Assembly: GCF_000564855.1 (NCBI RefSeq)
Contig: NZ_AYXG01000042.1
Location: 1 to 38,112 of the forward strand
Length of the DNA stretch: 38,112 nucleotides
DNA from: Actinokineospora spheciospongiae
Lineage (GTDB): Bacteria; Actinomycetota; Actinomycetes; Mycobacteriales; Pseudonocardiaceae
Reading direction: 5' to 3'
The notes under the pieces: model-generated
What the model was told of the DNA's origin: nothing
Seen by the model: the letters and a program-made list of their open reading frames with translations, nothing else
Database searches by the model: none
Translations under genes and position numbers: made by a program
In this document: positions 31,605-37,690 of the stretch, in pieces
How the letters are laid out: every line of letters begins with the position of its first letter
Numbering within the stretch: the first letter of the stretch is position 1

Positions 31605-32028
31605 TGAGCAGCCCACCAGCACAGCCTGCCGACCAGAGCCCGCCCCCTGCCCAGGCTCCGCCCCTCGGCAGGCCAGGCCTCGCCCGTCGACCAGACCCGA
31701 ATCCCGCCCACCGGTCAGGGCCCCGGACCCACCCGCCGACCAGATCCCGGCCCGCTGCCGCCCGCCCCAGCGCCCCACCGCCCGCAAGGTCCGGGAACAC
31801 CCCACCCCACCCGCCCGTGCGGCCCGCAGCACCCGATTCCACAGGCCGAGCTGGGCGGCGGCAGGCGATGTGGGCTTGAGCAGCCGATCCGGTCGGCTGG
31901 GGCGAAGCACTTGCCACCGGGGCCACCAGGGCCACCGCCACCCGCCTGCCCGTCGGCCCGTCGGCACCCGCTGCGACCCTCCTCGCACTGGCCGCCCCGC
32001 CCTTGCCCCCTGCGGCACACTCGAACCC

Positions 32029-32886
32029 ATGCACTCACAGGTCACCCCCCACAGCGCCGAGGCAGTGACGCTCGAAGGCCGCTTCGGCCCGGTCGGGGCC
32101 CTGCGGCGGGCGGGTGCCGGGCCGCTCGTCCTCCTCGTGCCCGGGTACACCGGTTCCAAGGAGGACTTCGCCCCGCTGCTGGACCCGATCGCCGAGGCGG
32201 GGTTCGAGGTGGTGGCGATCGACCTGCCCGGGCAGATGGATTCCGCCGGGTCGGAGGCGGAGGCGGACTACCTGCCCGAGCCGCTGGGGGTGTTCCTGGC
32301 CGAGTTGGTCGAGAAGTTCGCCGCCGAGCGGTCGGTGCTGCTGACCGGGCACTCCTACGGCGGTCTGGTGTGCCGCCGCGCGGTGCTGGCGGGGGCGCCG
32401 GTGGCCGGGTTGACGCTGATGGACAGCGGCCCCGCCGACCTGCCCGTCGGGCCGCGCAGGCACATGCTGGACATCGGTGAGCCGGTGTTGCGGGACAACG
32501 GGGTGCCCGCGGTGCACAAGATCCTCGAGGTGCTCAACGGGCAGAGCCCGCGGTGGCAGCGGATGTCGCCCGCGCAGCGCGATTTCCTCGGCGCCCGGTT
32601 CCTGCGGAACAGGGCCGAGGCGCTGCTGGGCATGGGGTCCGGGTTGCGCACCGAGCCGGACCTCGTCGCCGAGTTGGCCCGGGAGTTGCGCGCCTCGAAC
32701 ACACCCGCGCTGGTGGTCTGCGGCGAGAACGACGACGCGTGGCCCGCGTCCGCGCAGCGGGACATGGCCGACCGGTTGGAGGCCGACTTCAGCGTGGTGC
32801 CGGACGCCGCGCACTCACCCGCGATCGAGAACCCCGAGACCCTGCTGGCCACCCTGATCCCGACGTGGCAGGCGTGGACCGGCTGA
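32029..32886 (+). CDS. Alpha/beta hydrolase
   Basis: A 285-residue hydrolase: VLLVPGYTGSKEDFAPLL, nucleophile LTGHSYGGLVCRRA, an acidic residue in CGENDDAWP and catalytic His in DAAHSPAIENPE. No signal peptide is visible. It differs from the hydrolases at 20998-24851, being closer to the VPGYTGS-type. The ATG has no ribosome site; CACACT lies seven bases before it as a possible -10, suggesting a leaderless transcript. It stands alone between repeat-rich gaps. The substrate is unknown. Confidence 0.82.
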   Translation: MHSQVTPHSAEAVTLEGRFGPVGALRRAGAGPLVLLVPGYTGSKEDFAPLLDPIAEAGFEVVAIDLPGQMDSAGSEAEADYLPEPLGVFLAELVEKFAAERSVLLTGHSYGGLVCRRAVLAGAPVAGLTLMDSGPADLPVGPRRHMLDIGEPVLRDNGVPAVHKILEVLNGQSPRWQRMSPAQRDFLGARFLRNRAEALLGMGSGLRTEPDLVAELARELRASNTPALVVCGENDDAWPASAQRDMADRLEADFSVVPDAAHSPAIENPETLLATLIPTWQAWTG

Positions 32887-32978
32887 TCCCGCCCCGGATC
32901 GACCAGGTGACCCCGGATCAGCCCAGCAGGGCGAGCAGAACCGAGGCACGCGGGCCACACCGAACAGGGACCGGCCGC

Positions 32979-33222
32979 GCCTCACCACGACACGTGCAGG
33001 CTCGCCACGCGGCCAGCATCTGGTGAGTGCTGGACAAACCGGCCTCACAAACAGCGGTCAGCACCGGTCGGATCGACTTCCCGGAGCCCTTCGCGGCCGC
33101 GCCTCACAGCGACACGCGCAGGCTCGCCGCGCGGACAGCGTCGGTGAGTGCTGGGCGAACCGGCCTCACAGACGGCGGCGAGCACCAGGCGGGCCGATTT
33201 CCCGGAGGCCTTCGCCGCTGGG
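32979..33222. repeat. 122-bp imperfect tandem duplication
   Basis: Copy A starts GCCTCACCACGACACG at 32979, copy B starts GCCTCACAGCGACACG at 33101. Shared landmarks follow in the same order: CAGGCTCGCC, GGTGAGTGCTGG, AACCGGCCTCACA, TTCCCGGAG and CCTTCGC. Confidence 0.8.
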
Positions 33223-33250
33223 GCCACGGCACAACAGCGCCGGTTCGCCG
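33201..33250. repeat. Inverted copy of part of the TetR gene
   Basis: The reverse complement of these 50 bases matches 33516-33565, inside the TetR gene at 33310, at 44 of 50 positions. On the plus strand it still reads PEAFAAGATAQQRRFA, against LEAFAAGSAAQQRRFA in the TetR protein. Confidence 0.85.
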
Positions 33251-33309
33251 GCGGCGGGTGCCAGGCCGTCCGGTGGCGGGTGTCGAGCCGACCCGCGGCG
33301 GGCACCCCG

Positions 33310-33939
33310 TCAGTCGAGCAGGTGGCGGACCAGGGCGACGACCGGTTCGTGCAGGTCGGCGAGCCTGCCCGGGGCGTCCGCGGCGACCGCGGCGGTCACC
33401 AGCGCGCTGAGGCCGCCCGCCAGGAAGCGGGCCGCGAACGCCGGGTCCGGGAGGGCGCGCCAGGCCGGGTCGGCGGCGAAGCCCGCGTCGACCACCACCG
33501 CGAAGCGCTCCTGGGCGGCGAACCGGCGCTGTTGCGCCGCGGACCCGGCCGCGAAGGCCTCCAGGAAGAACGTGCGCGTCACCGGCCACTGCTCGGCCAG
33601 TGCCGCGAGGTAGGCCGAGAGCCCGCGGGCGAACCGCTCGACCGGTGGGGCGTCCTCGGCGGAGGGGACCGCGGCGGCGATCATCGCCAGGACGACGTCC
33701 GCGCACCGGTCGAGGGTGGCGAGGAAGCAGTCCTCCTTGTCGCTGAACTGCTGGTAGAAGGTTTCGCGGGAGACGTGGACGCGGCGGAGGACGTCGGCGA
33801 TGGTGGCCTTGTTGTAGCCCTTCTCGGCGACGACGTCGGCCATGCCCGCGATCAGCTTGTCGCGTTGGGCGGTGCGGACGTCGTCGCGGCTCAGCCGGTG
33901 GCGGCCTCTGGGGAGGGCCGGGTACTCGCGCGGGCTCAC
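33310..33939 (-). CDS. TetR-family regulator divergent from a cutinase-like gene
   Basis: A 209-residue TetR protein. Helix-turn-helix: ...VAEKGYNKATIADVLRRVHVSRETFYQQFSDKEDCFLATL (about residues 38-77). The recognition helix SRETFYQQF differs from the KPVLY.HF type of the other two regulators, and so does the operator. The C-terminal helical domain is short (FFLEAFAAGSAAQQRRF, LSALVTAAVAADAPG). The GTG at 33939 is the likely start. A 24-bp pseudo-palindrome in the 113-base divergent gap suggests control of itself and of the secreted protein at 34053. The effector is unknown. Confidence 0.87.
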   Translation of the reverse strand: MSPREYPALPRGRHRLSRDDVRTAQRDKLIAGMADVVAEKGYNKATIADVLRRVHVSRETFYQQFSDKEDCFLATLDRCADVVLAMIAAAVPSAEDAPPVERFARGLSAYLAALAEQWPVTRTFFLEAFAAGSAAQQRRFAAQERFAVVVDAGFAADPAWRALPDPAFAARFLAGGLSALVTAAVAADAPGRLADLHEPVVALVRHLLD

Positions 33940-33958
33940 CCGGAGAGCCTAGCCGCGC

Positions 33959-33982
33959 TTTGTGTACATACATGTTCGCAAA
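33959..33982. promoter_or_regulatory. TetR operator between the TetR and cutinase-like genes
   Basis: Half-sites TTTG-n-G-n-ACAT and ATGT-n-C-n-CAAA face each other across two bases; nine of twelve positions pair. A -10 candidate TATGGT for the cutinase-like gene follows at 33986, so binding would occlude its promoter. Confidence 0.65.
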
Positions 33983-34052
33983 GGCTATGGTCGACGGGAA
34001 CCACGCCCGGACCAGGGCGTGGAGCATCGCACAGTGAAGGGGGAAGTGACCC

Positions 34053-34931
34053 GTGAAGCTCATCGCGGCCGGTGTGGCCGCCTGCGCCATCGCCCTCGGC
34101 GTCGTCCTGCCCGCGTCGTCGGCCGCGGCCGACGCCTGCCCGACCCGGATGCTCTTCGAGGTCGGCGGCATGGGCGACCCGCAGGGCAACGTCTTCAACG
34201 CGGGCAACGCCGAGCTGCCCCCCGGTGTCGAGGCGACCAAGGTCGTCTACCCGGCCGAGATCTTCCCCCTCGCCCCGAAGACCCTCGACGACTCCAACGC
34301 CGAGGGCCGCGCCACCATGGATCGGCTGGTGCGCGAGTTCCACGCCTCCTGCCCCGGTTCGCGCATCACGATCACCGGCTTCTCCCAGGGCGCCCTCGTC
34401 GCGGGCGACACCCTCGGCAACCTGTCGAAGGACAACCGGATTCCGCACGACCTCATCAACGGCGTCCTCTACTCCGACGCGCGGCGGGTGGGGGTGAACG
34501 GCGGTCCCGGCGGGATCATGACCAACCTCCCCACCTTCCTCCCCGGCATCACCATGGGCGGCCCGCGCACCTTCGGCGACATCCCCGTCGTCAGCCTGTG
34601 CAACCAGAACGACGGCATCTGCCACTCCGAGAACCTCCTCACCAACCTGCTGGGCTTCGCGAACGGCATCCAGGGCTACTTCAGCGGTGCCCACAGCGCC
34701 TACGACTTCCGCCCCGTCACGCACAACGGCAGCGCGAACACCGTCTTCCCGCAGCCCCCGTTGATCCCCTACGGCCCGCCGCTGCCGCTGCCCATCCCGA
34801 CTCTCTGGGAGCTCTTCAACGGCAAGCCCGCGGCGGCCGGAGCGATGAACACCTACCGGAGCGTGGTCAGCGCTGTCCTGCCGCAGGCCACCAAGGACCG
34901 GTTGGACGAATTCCCCGGTTTGGCGAGCTGA
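34053..34931 (+). CDS. Secreted cutinase-like / PE-PPE-domain serine hydrolase
   Basis: A 292-residue protein with a clear signal peptide (MKLIAAGVAACAIALGVVLP ending near ASSAAADA, cleavage about residue 26). The mature part is an alpha/beta hydrolase with nucleophile TGFSQGALVAGD, a Cys pair (ACPTR with HASCPG; LCNQNDGICH) and His in GAHSAYDF. The pattern fits cutinases and the PE-PPE-type hydrolases of mycolate-containing actinobacteria, which hydrolyse esters of lipids or polyesters outside the cell. GGGGGAAGTGACCC precedes the GTG start. The divergent TetR gene and operator suggest substrate- or stress-induced expression. Confidence 0.85.
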   Translation: MKLIAAGVAACAIALGVVLPASSAAADACPTRMLFEVGGMGDPQGNVFNAGNAELPPGVEATKVVYPAEIFPLAPKTLDDSNAEGRATMDRLVREFHASCPGSRITITGFSQGALVAGDTLGNLSKDNRIPHDLINGVLYSDARRVGVNGGPGGIMTNLPTFLPGITMGGPRTFGDIPVVSLCNQNDGICHSENLLTNLLGFANGIQGYFSGAHSAYDFRPVTHNGSANTVFPQPPLIPYGPPLPLPIPTLWELFNGKPAAAGAMNTYRSVVSAVLPQATKDRLDEFPGLAS

Positions 34932-34937
34932 CCTGAT

Positions 34938-34967
34938 GTGGTGGGGCGGGAAGTTCCGCCCCACCAC
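34938..34967. terminator. Convergent terminator hairpin
   Basis: A perfect 12-bp stem (GTGGTGGGGCGG with its complement) and loop GAAGTT lie between the cutinase-like gene and the ArsC-like gene. Confidence 0.85.
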
Positions 34968-34970
34968 GCT

Positions 34971-35318
34971 TCACGACAGGGCTTCGTCCACGGCCTCGGG
35001 GGTGCGGGCGACGAAGGCGCGACCGTCGTCGGTGATGACGATCGGGCGTTCGATCAGGATCGGGTTGTCGGCGAGGATGCGCAGCCAGGTCGCGCGGTCG
35101 CGCGGCTCGGTGGCGAGACCGAGCTCCTTGGCCCTGGCTTCCTTCATCCGGGTGATGTCCCACGGTTCCCGGCCCAGCTTGCCGAGCACGTCGTCGAGTT
35201 CGGCCACCGTCGGCGGGTCGTCGAGGTACCGGCGCTCGGTGTGCTCGGGGCGGTTGTCGCCGAGCGCCGACCTGGCCGCGCGGGACTTCGAGCAGCTCGG
35301 GTTGTGCCAGATTTCCAC
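34971..35318 (-). CDS. ArsC/Spx-family thioredoxin-fold protein
   Basis: A 115-residue ArsC-family protein. The N-terminal motif reads IWHNPSCSKSRAAR with the single redox Cys (residue 8) followed by SKS, as in glutaredoxin-coupled arsenate reductases. The conserved RYLDDPPTVAEL and NPILIERPIVITDDGRAFVART (the family's Arg for oxyanion binding) follow. Arsenate reduction is possible, but many such proteins have other or unknown roles, and no arsenic genes are nearby. The GTG at 35318 has no ribosome site; CACAAT lies six bases upstream, so leaderless translation is likely. Upstream in-frame ATG-like codons to 35372 overlap the divergent promoter and are rejected. Confidence 0.82.
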   Translation of the reverse strand: MEIWHNPSCSKSRAARSALGDNRPEHTERRYLDDPPTVAELDDVLGKLGREPWDITRMKEARAKELGLATEPRDRATWLRILADNPILIERPIVITDDGRAFVARTPEAVDEALS

Positions 35319-35327
35319 AGCCCGATT

Positions 35328-35342
35328 GTGCCCGACGGGCAC
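35328..35342. promoter_or_regulatory. Perfect palindrome in the ArsC/RecB-like divergent promoter
   Basis: GTGCCCG-A-CGGGCAC is a perfect 7-1-7 inverted repeat. It overlaps the -10 candidate of the ArsC-like gene and ends three bases before the TGTCGGTG box of the nuclease promoter. Confidence 0.5.
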
Positions 35343-35344
35343 AG

Positions 35345-35366
35345 TGTCGGTGCCACTGCGTACCGT
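35345..35366 (+). promoter_or_regulatory. RecA-independent DNA-damage (PafBC-type) promoter of the RecB-like nuclease
   Basis: TGTCGGTG, eight bases, TACCGT: an exact fit to the mycobacterial motif tTGTCRgtg-N8-TAnnnT apart from the first, weakly conserved T. The -10 is seven bases before the GTG start codon, so the mRNA would begin at the start codon. Confidence 0.7.
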
Positions 35367-35373
35367 GGTCACC

Positions 35374-36210
35374 GTGCAAGATCAGCTCGGGTTCGACATG
35401 CCGCTGCCACGCAAACTGATCAAGGTGACCCCGTCGCGGTTGGGCACCTGGCAGGACTGCAGGCGCCGGTTCCGGATGGCCTACGTCGACCGGCCGACGC
35501 CGCCGCGGGGTGGGCCGTGGGCGCACAGCACGATGGGCGCGGTGGTGCACAACGCCCTCAAGGCGCTGTTCGACCTGCCGGTGGAGCGCCGCACACCGGA
35601 CGCGGCGGCGGCGCTGGTGGGCACGCACTGGAAGGACGACGGGTTCGCCGACCAGGCCCAGTCGGGGGTGTTCCGCGAGCGGGCGGCGGGCTGGGTGCGC
35701 GACTACGTGGCCGACAGCGACGTCACCACCGACCCGGTCGGGCTGGAGCGGTGGGTGTCGGCCCCGGTGGGCACCATCGTCGCCGAGGGCCGGGTCGACC
35801 GCATCGACCAGCGCGGCGACGAGGTCGTGATCATCGACTACAAGACCGGCCGCCACGCCCTGACGACCGACGACGCCCGGGGCTCGCAAGCCCTCGCGCT
35901 CTACGTCCTGGCCGCGCGCCGCACCCTCCGCAGGCCGTGCACCAAGGTCGAACTGCACCACCTGCCCACGGGCACGGTCGCCGCCTGGGAGCACACCGAC
36001 GCGTCCCTGGGCCGCCACCTCACCCGGGCCGAGGAGAGCGCCGACGAGTTCCAGCTCGCCATCGACACCCACAAGGCGGGCGGCGACCCCGACGCCCTGT
36101 TCCCCACCACCCCCGGCCGCCAGTGCGGCTGGTGCGACTTCCGCCGCAGCTGCCCCGACGGCCAAGCGGCTGGACCGGCGCTGGACCCATGGGCGATGCT
36201 TGCCCCGTGA
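35374..36210 (+). CDS. RecB-family PD-(D/E)XK nuclease with Fe-S cluster
   Basis: A 278-residue stand-alone nuclease. Motif order: TPSRLGTWQDCRRRF (first cluster Cys, residue 29), the nuclease core EGRVDRID...VVIIDYKTGRH (Asp and Lys of the PD-(D/E)XK site, about residues 140-160), then RQCGWCDFRRSC (Cys 251, 254, 260; C-x2-C-x5-C). This Cys-framed nuclease layout is that of AddB and Cas4; there are no CRISPR genes here. It resembles Rv2119-type proteins. The GTG at 35374 is chosen because a -10 lies seven bases before it; ATG at 35398 is the alternative. A DNA-damage-type promoter supports a repair role. Its stop overlaps the next start (GTGA). Confidence 0.88.
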   Translation: MQDQLGFDMPLPRKLIKVTPSRLGTWQDCRRRFRMAYVDRPTPPRGGPWAHSTMGAVVHNALKALFDLPVERRTPDAAAALVGTHWKDDGFADQAQSGVFRERAAGWVRDYVADSDVTTDPVGLERWVSAPVGTIVAEGRVDRIDQRGDEVVIIDYKTGRHALTTDDARGSQALALYVLAARRTLRRPCTKVELHHLPTGTVAAWEHTDASLGRHLTRAEESADEFQLAIDTHKAGGDPDALFPTTPGRQCGWCDFRRSCPDGQAAGPALDPWAMLAP

Positions 36211-36584
36211 CCGGCCCGACTGATCGCCTGCCCCGCGAGGACGTGACCACGGTGGAGATCCCGCGCGTCCCCGACGACCCCACCCCCGAACCGGCCGAGG
36301 AGACCCCCACCCCGCGCTCCGGCTTCTGGCGCGAACTCTCCGGCGCCCTCGCCGCGGGCCTGCTCGTCCTCGCCATCGTCGTCCTGACCATCCAGGTCGT
36401 CGACCAGGCCCAGGGCATGCCCGGCCCCGGCGTCCTCGTGGTCATCGCCCACTTCCTGTGCGCCGCCGCCGCCCTCGCCCTGCAACGCCAGGCCGACCGC
36501 AGGCGCGGACCGCAGGCGGGCCTGATGATCCTGCTGATCGGCGTCGTCACCGGGATCGCGGTGTGGTTCTTCTGGTGGGCGTGA
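36207..36584 (+). CDS. Small integral membrane protein
   Basis: A 125-residue protein coupled to the nuclease gene by a GTGA overlap. An acidic, Pro-rich N-terminal part (IPRVPDDPTPEPAEETPTP) precedes three hydrophobic helices: ALAAGLLVLAIVVLTIQVV, GVLVVIAHFLCAAAALAL and GLMILLIGVVTGIAVWFFWW. No family is recognised with confidence; the last two resemble generic actinobacterial small membrane proteins. The overlap puts it under the same damage-type promoter, but any functional link to the nuclease is inference. A GTG at 36243 is a possible later start. Confidence 0.7.
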   Translation: MTGPTDRLPREDVTTVEIPRVPDDPTPEPAEETPTPRSGFWRELSGALAAGLLVLAIVVLTIQVVDQAQGMPGPGVLVVIAHFLCAAAALALQRQADRRRGPQAGLMILLIGVVTGIAVWFFWWA

Positions 36585-36585
36585 G

Positions 36586-36681
36586 TTGTCCACAGGCACC
36601 GACCGGAAACCCGGAAATGTCGGTGCTCGCGGGTAGCCTTGATTCGGAACGGCGCGCGAGGCAGTGGGCGGTCTGGCAGGT
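36586..36681 (+). promoter_or_regulatory. Orphan DNA-damage-type promoter element, copy 2
   Basis: The order is TTGTCCACA (36586-36594), TGTCGGTG (36618-36625), eight bases, TAGCCT (36634-36639), then the 48-bp segment shared with copy 1 to 36681. The core matches the RecA-independent damage promoter exactly. Spacing from the DnaA-box-like site to TAGCCT is 48 bases, against 46 in copy 1. No supported gene starts within the next 400 bases on this strand. Confidence 0.65.
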
Positions 36682-36735
36682 CGGCCACGCGCACGGGCCG
36701 CGCTCGAGTTGACGCAGGTCCCGCTCAGCCGCAGC

Positions 36736-36843
36736 CAAGCCGCGACGGACCTGTCCGGTCGCAGGGGGTGCCGAGCCGCAATGGGCCTGTCTGAACGCGC
36801 GGGGTGCCGAGCCGCGATGGACCTGTCTGGTCCCGCGGAGATC
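36736..36843. repeat. Three 36-bp imperfect tandem units
   Basis: Units start at 36736, 36772 and 36808, each with the pattern c.AGCCGC.A.GG.CCTGT followed by a variable GC-rich half. The 36-base period keeps frame, so both strands read as 12-residue repeats. Units abut without spacers, so this is not a CRISPR. Confidence 0.8.
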
Positions 36844-37075
36844 GGGTAGCGCGATACCGCCAGGGACTCGGTGCCGCGATGCCGCCAGGGCTGTCGTCGC
36901 TGGTCGGCACGGCCGGAGTGGTGGTCGCCTTTGGTGTTGATGCGGTCGGTGCCGCTGGAGTGTGCCCAGCGGGTGATGTGCGTCGGTTGGGCCTGCCGGA
37001 TCGTGGAGTGACCAATCGGTTCGGCTCGGACGCCTGCCGTTCGGCTCGGGGGTGGGCGGCCGGGTCCGGTGTGGG

Positions 37076-37690
37076 CTAGGACGAGCCGGAGATGAAGCCG
37101 CGGACGGAGTCCGCGACGAGCTGGACGGCGATGGCGGCGAGCAGCAGGCCCGCGATCTTGGCCAGGAGCAGGATGCCGCTGTCCTTCACCACTCGGATGA
37201 CCACGCCGGAGTAGCGCAGGCACAGCCACAGGATCAGGTGGACGGTCAGGATCGCGGCGGCCAGCGCCAGGTAGGAGCCCAGGTGCCCGTCGGCCTGGCG
37301 GACGAAGACGATGGTGGCGGCGATGGCTCCGGGGCCCGCCAGCAGCGGCGTCCCCAGCGGCACCAGGGCGACGTTGACGTCCTCGACGGCCTCGGGTTCC
37401 GTCGCGCCGCGGCCGGTGAGGAGGTCCAGGGCGATGAGGAGGAGCAGGAGGCCGCCCGCGCCCTGCAGGGCGGGGATGCCGATGCCCAGGTAGGACAGGA
37501 TGGCCTCGCCGCCGATGGCGAAGAGGCTGATCACGCCCAGTGAGACCAGCACGGCTTGGCGGGCGGCCCGGGCGCGGGCCTGCTTGGACTTGCGGCCGGT
37601 GAGGCTGAGGAAGACCGGCACGGTGCCGGGTGGGTCCATGATCACCACCAGGGTGATCGTCGCCTCGGCGAAGAGGGCGGGCAAGGACAT
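37076..37690 (-). CDS. MarC-family integral membrane protein
   Basis: A 204-residue MarC/UPF0056 protein with six hydrophobic helices. It starts MSLPALFAEATITLVVIMDPPGTVPVFLSL; the family hallmark MDPPG.VP.F (Pro-rich re-entrant segment) is near residues 17-26. VPLGTPLLAGPGAIAATI gives the second conserved half-site. The family resembles small transporter-like proteins, and its substrate is unknown despite the multiple-antibiotic-resistance name. The ATG at 37690 follows GAGGAGGTCCGAC. It is monocistronic; no clear terminator was seen. Confidence 0.88.
   Translation of the reverse strand: MSLPALFAEATITLVVIMDPPGTVPVFLSLTGRKSKQARARAARQAVLVSLGVISLFAIGGEAILSYLGIGIPALQGAGGLLLLLIALDLLTGRGATEPEAVEDVNVALVPLGTPLLAGPGAIAATIVFVRQADGHLGSYLALAAAILTVHLILWLCLRYSGVVIRVVKDSGILLLAKIAGLLLAAIAVQLVADSVRGFISGSS

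Larger units (their letters stand above)
31276..32028. other. Gene-free, repeat-containing stretch of about 750 bases
   Basis: An in-frame opening runs from 31381 into the hydrolase gene, but it reads as Pro/Arg/Ser-rich low-complexity sequence with no domain, so I do not call it. The stretch holds an orphan promoter-like element (31305-31398), a 16-bp tandem repeat near 31561 and scattered GAGCGCGGCAGG/GAGCACCGGG variants. The last 20 bases may contain a leaderless promoter for the hydrolase gene at 32029. Confidence 0.6.
32887..33309. other. Gene-free stretch with a duplicated segment and a TetR-gene fragment
   Basis: This 423-base gap between the hydrolase and TetR genes holds two imperfect copies of a 122-bp unit and an inverted fragment of the TetR coding sequence (see separate entries). 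Reading frames crossing it are short and without features. Confidence 0.7.
36585..37075. other. Gene-free, repeat-containing stretch of about 490 bases
   Basis: It holds orphan promoter copy 2 and a 36-bp triplicated repeat. Remaining frames are short; the one at 36664-36849 is just the repeat read as 12-residue units. Nothing else was recognised up to the marC stop. Confidence 0.6.

Noticed and set aside
31381-32028. In-frame 5' extension of the hydrolase gene at 32029 (would give about 500 residues)
   Set aside because: The added part is low-complexity Pro/Arg/Ser sequence containing tandem repeats, and the hydrolase fold starts normally at 32029.
33148-34056. Plus-strand frame of about 300 residues across the TetR gene
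   Set aside because: It is antisense to the TetR gene; its recognisable piece (PEAFAAGATAQQRRFA) comes from the inverted fragment at 33201-33250, not from a functional gene.
34971-35318. Part of an arsenic-resistance operon
   Set aside because: Only an ArsC-family fold is present; there is no arsR, arsB or acr3 nearby and the gene has its own leaderless promoter.
36736-36843. CRISPR array
   Set aside because: The three 36-base units are contiguous with no spacers and differ internally, and there are no cas genes; the Cas4-like nuclease at 35374 is better explained as an AddB/Rv2119-type protein.
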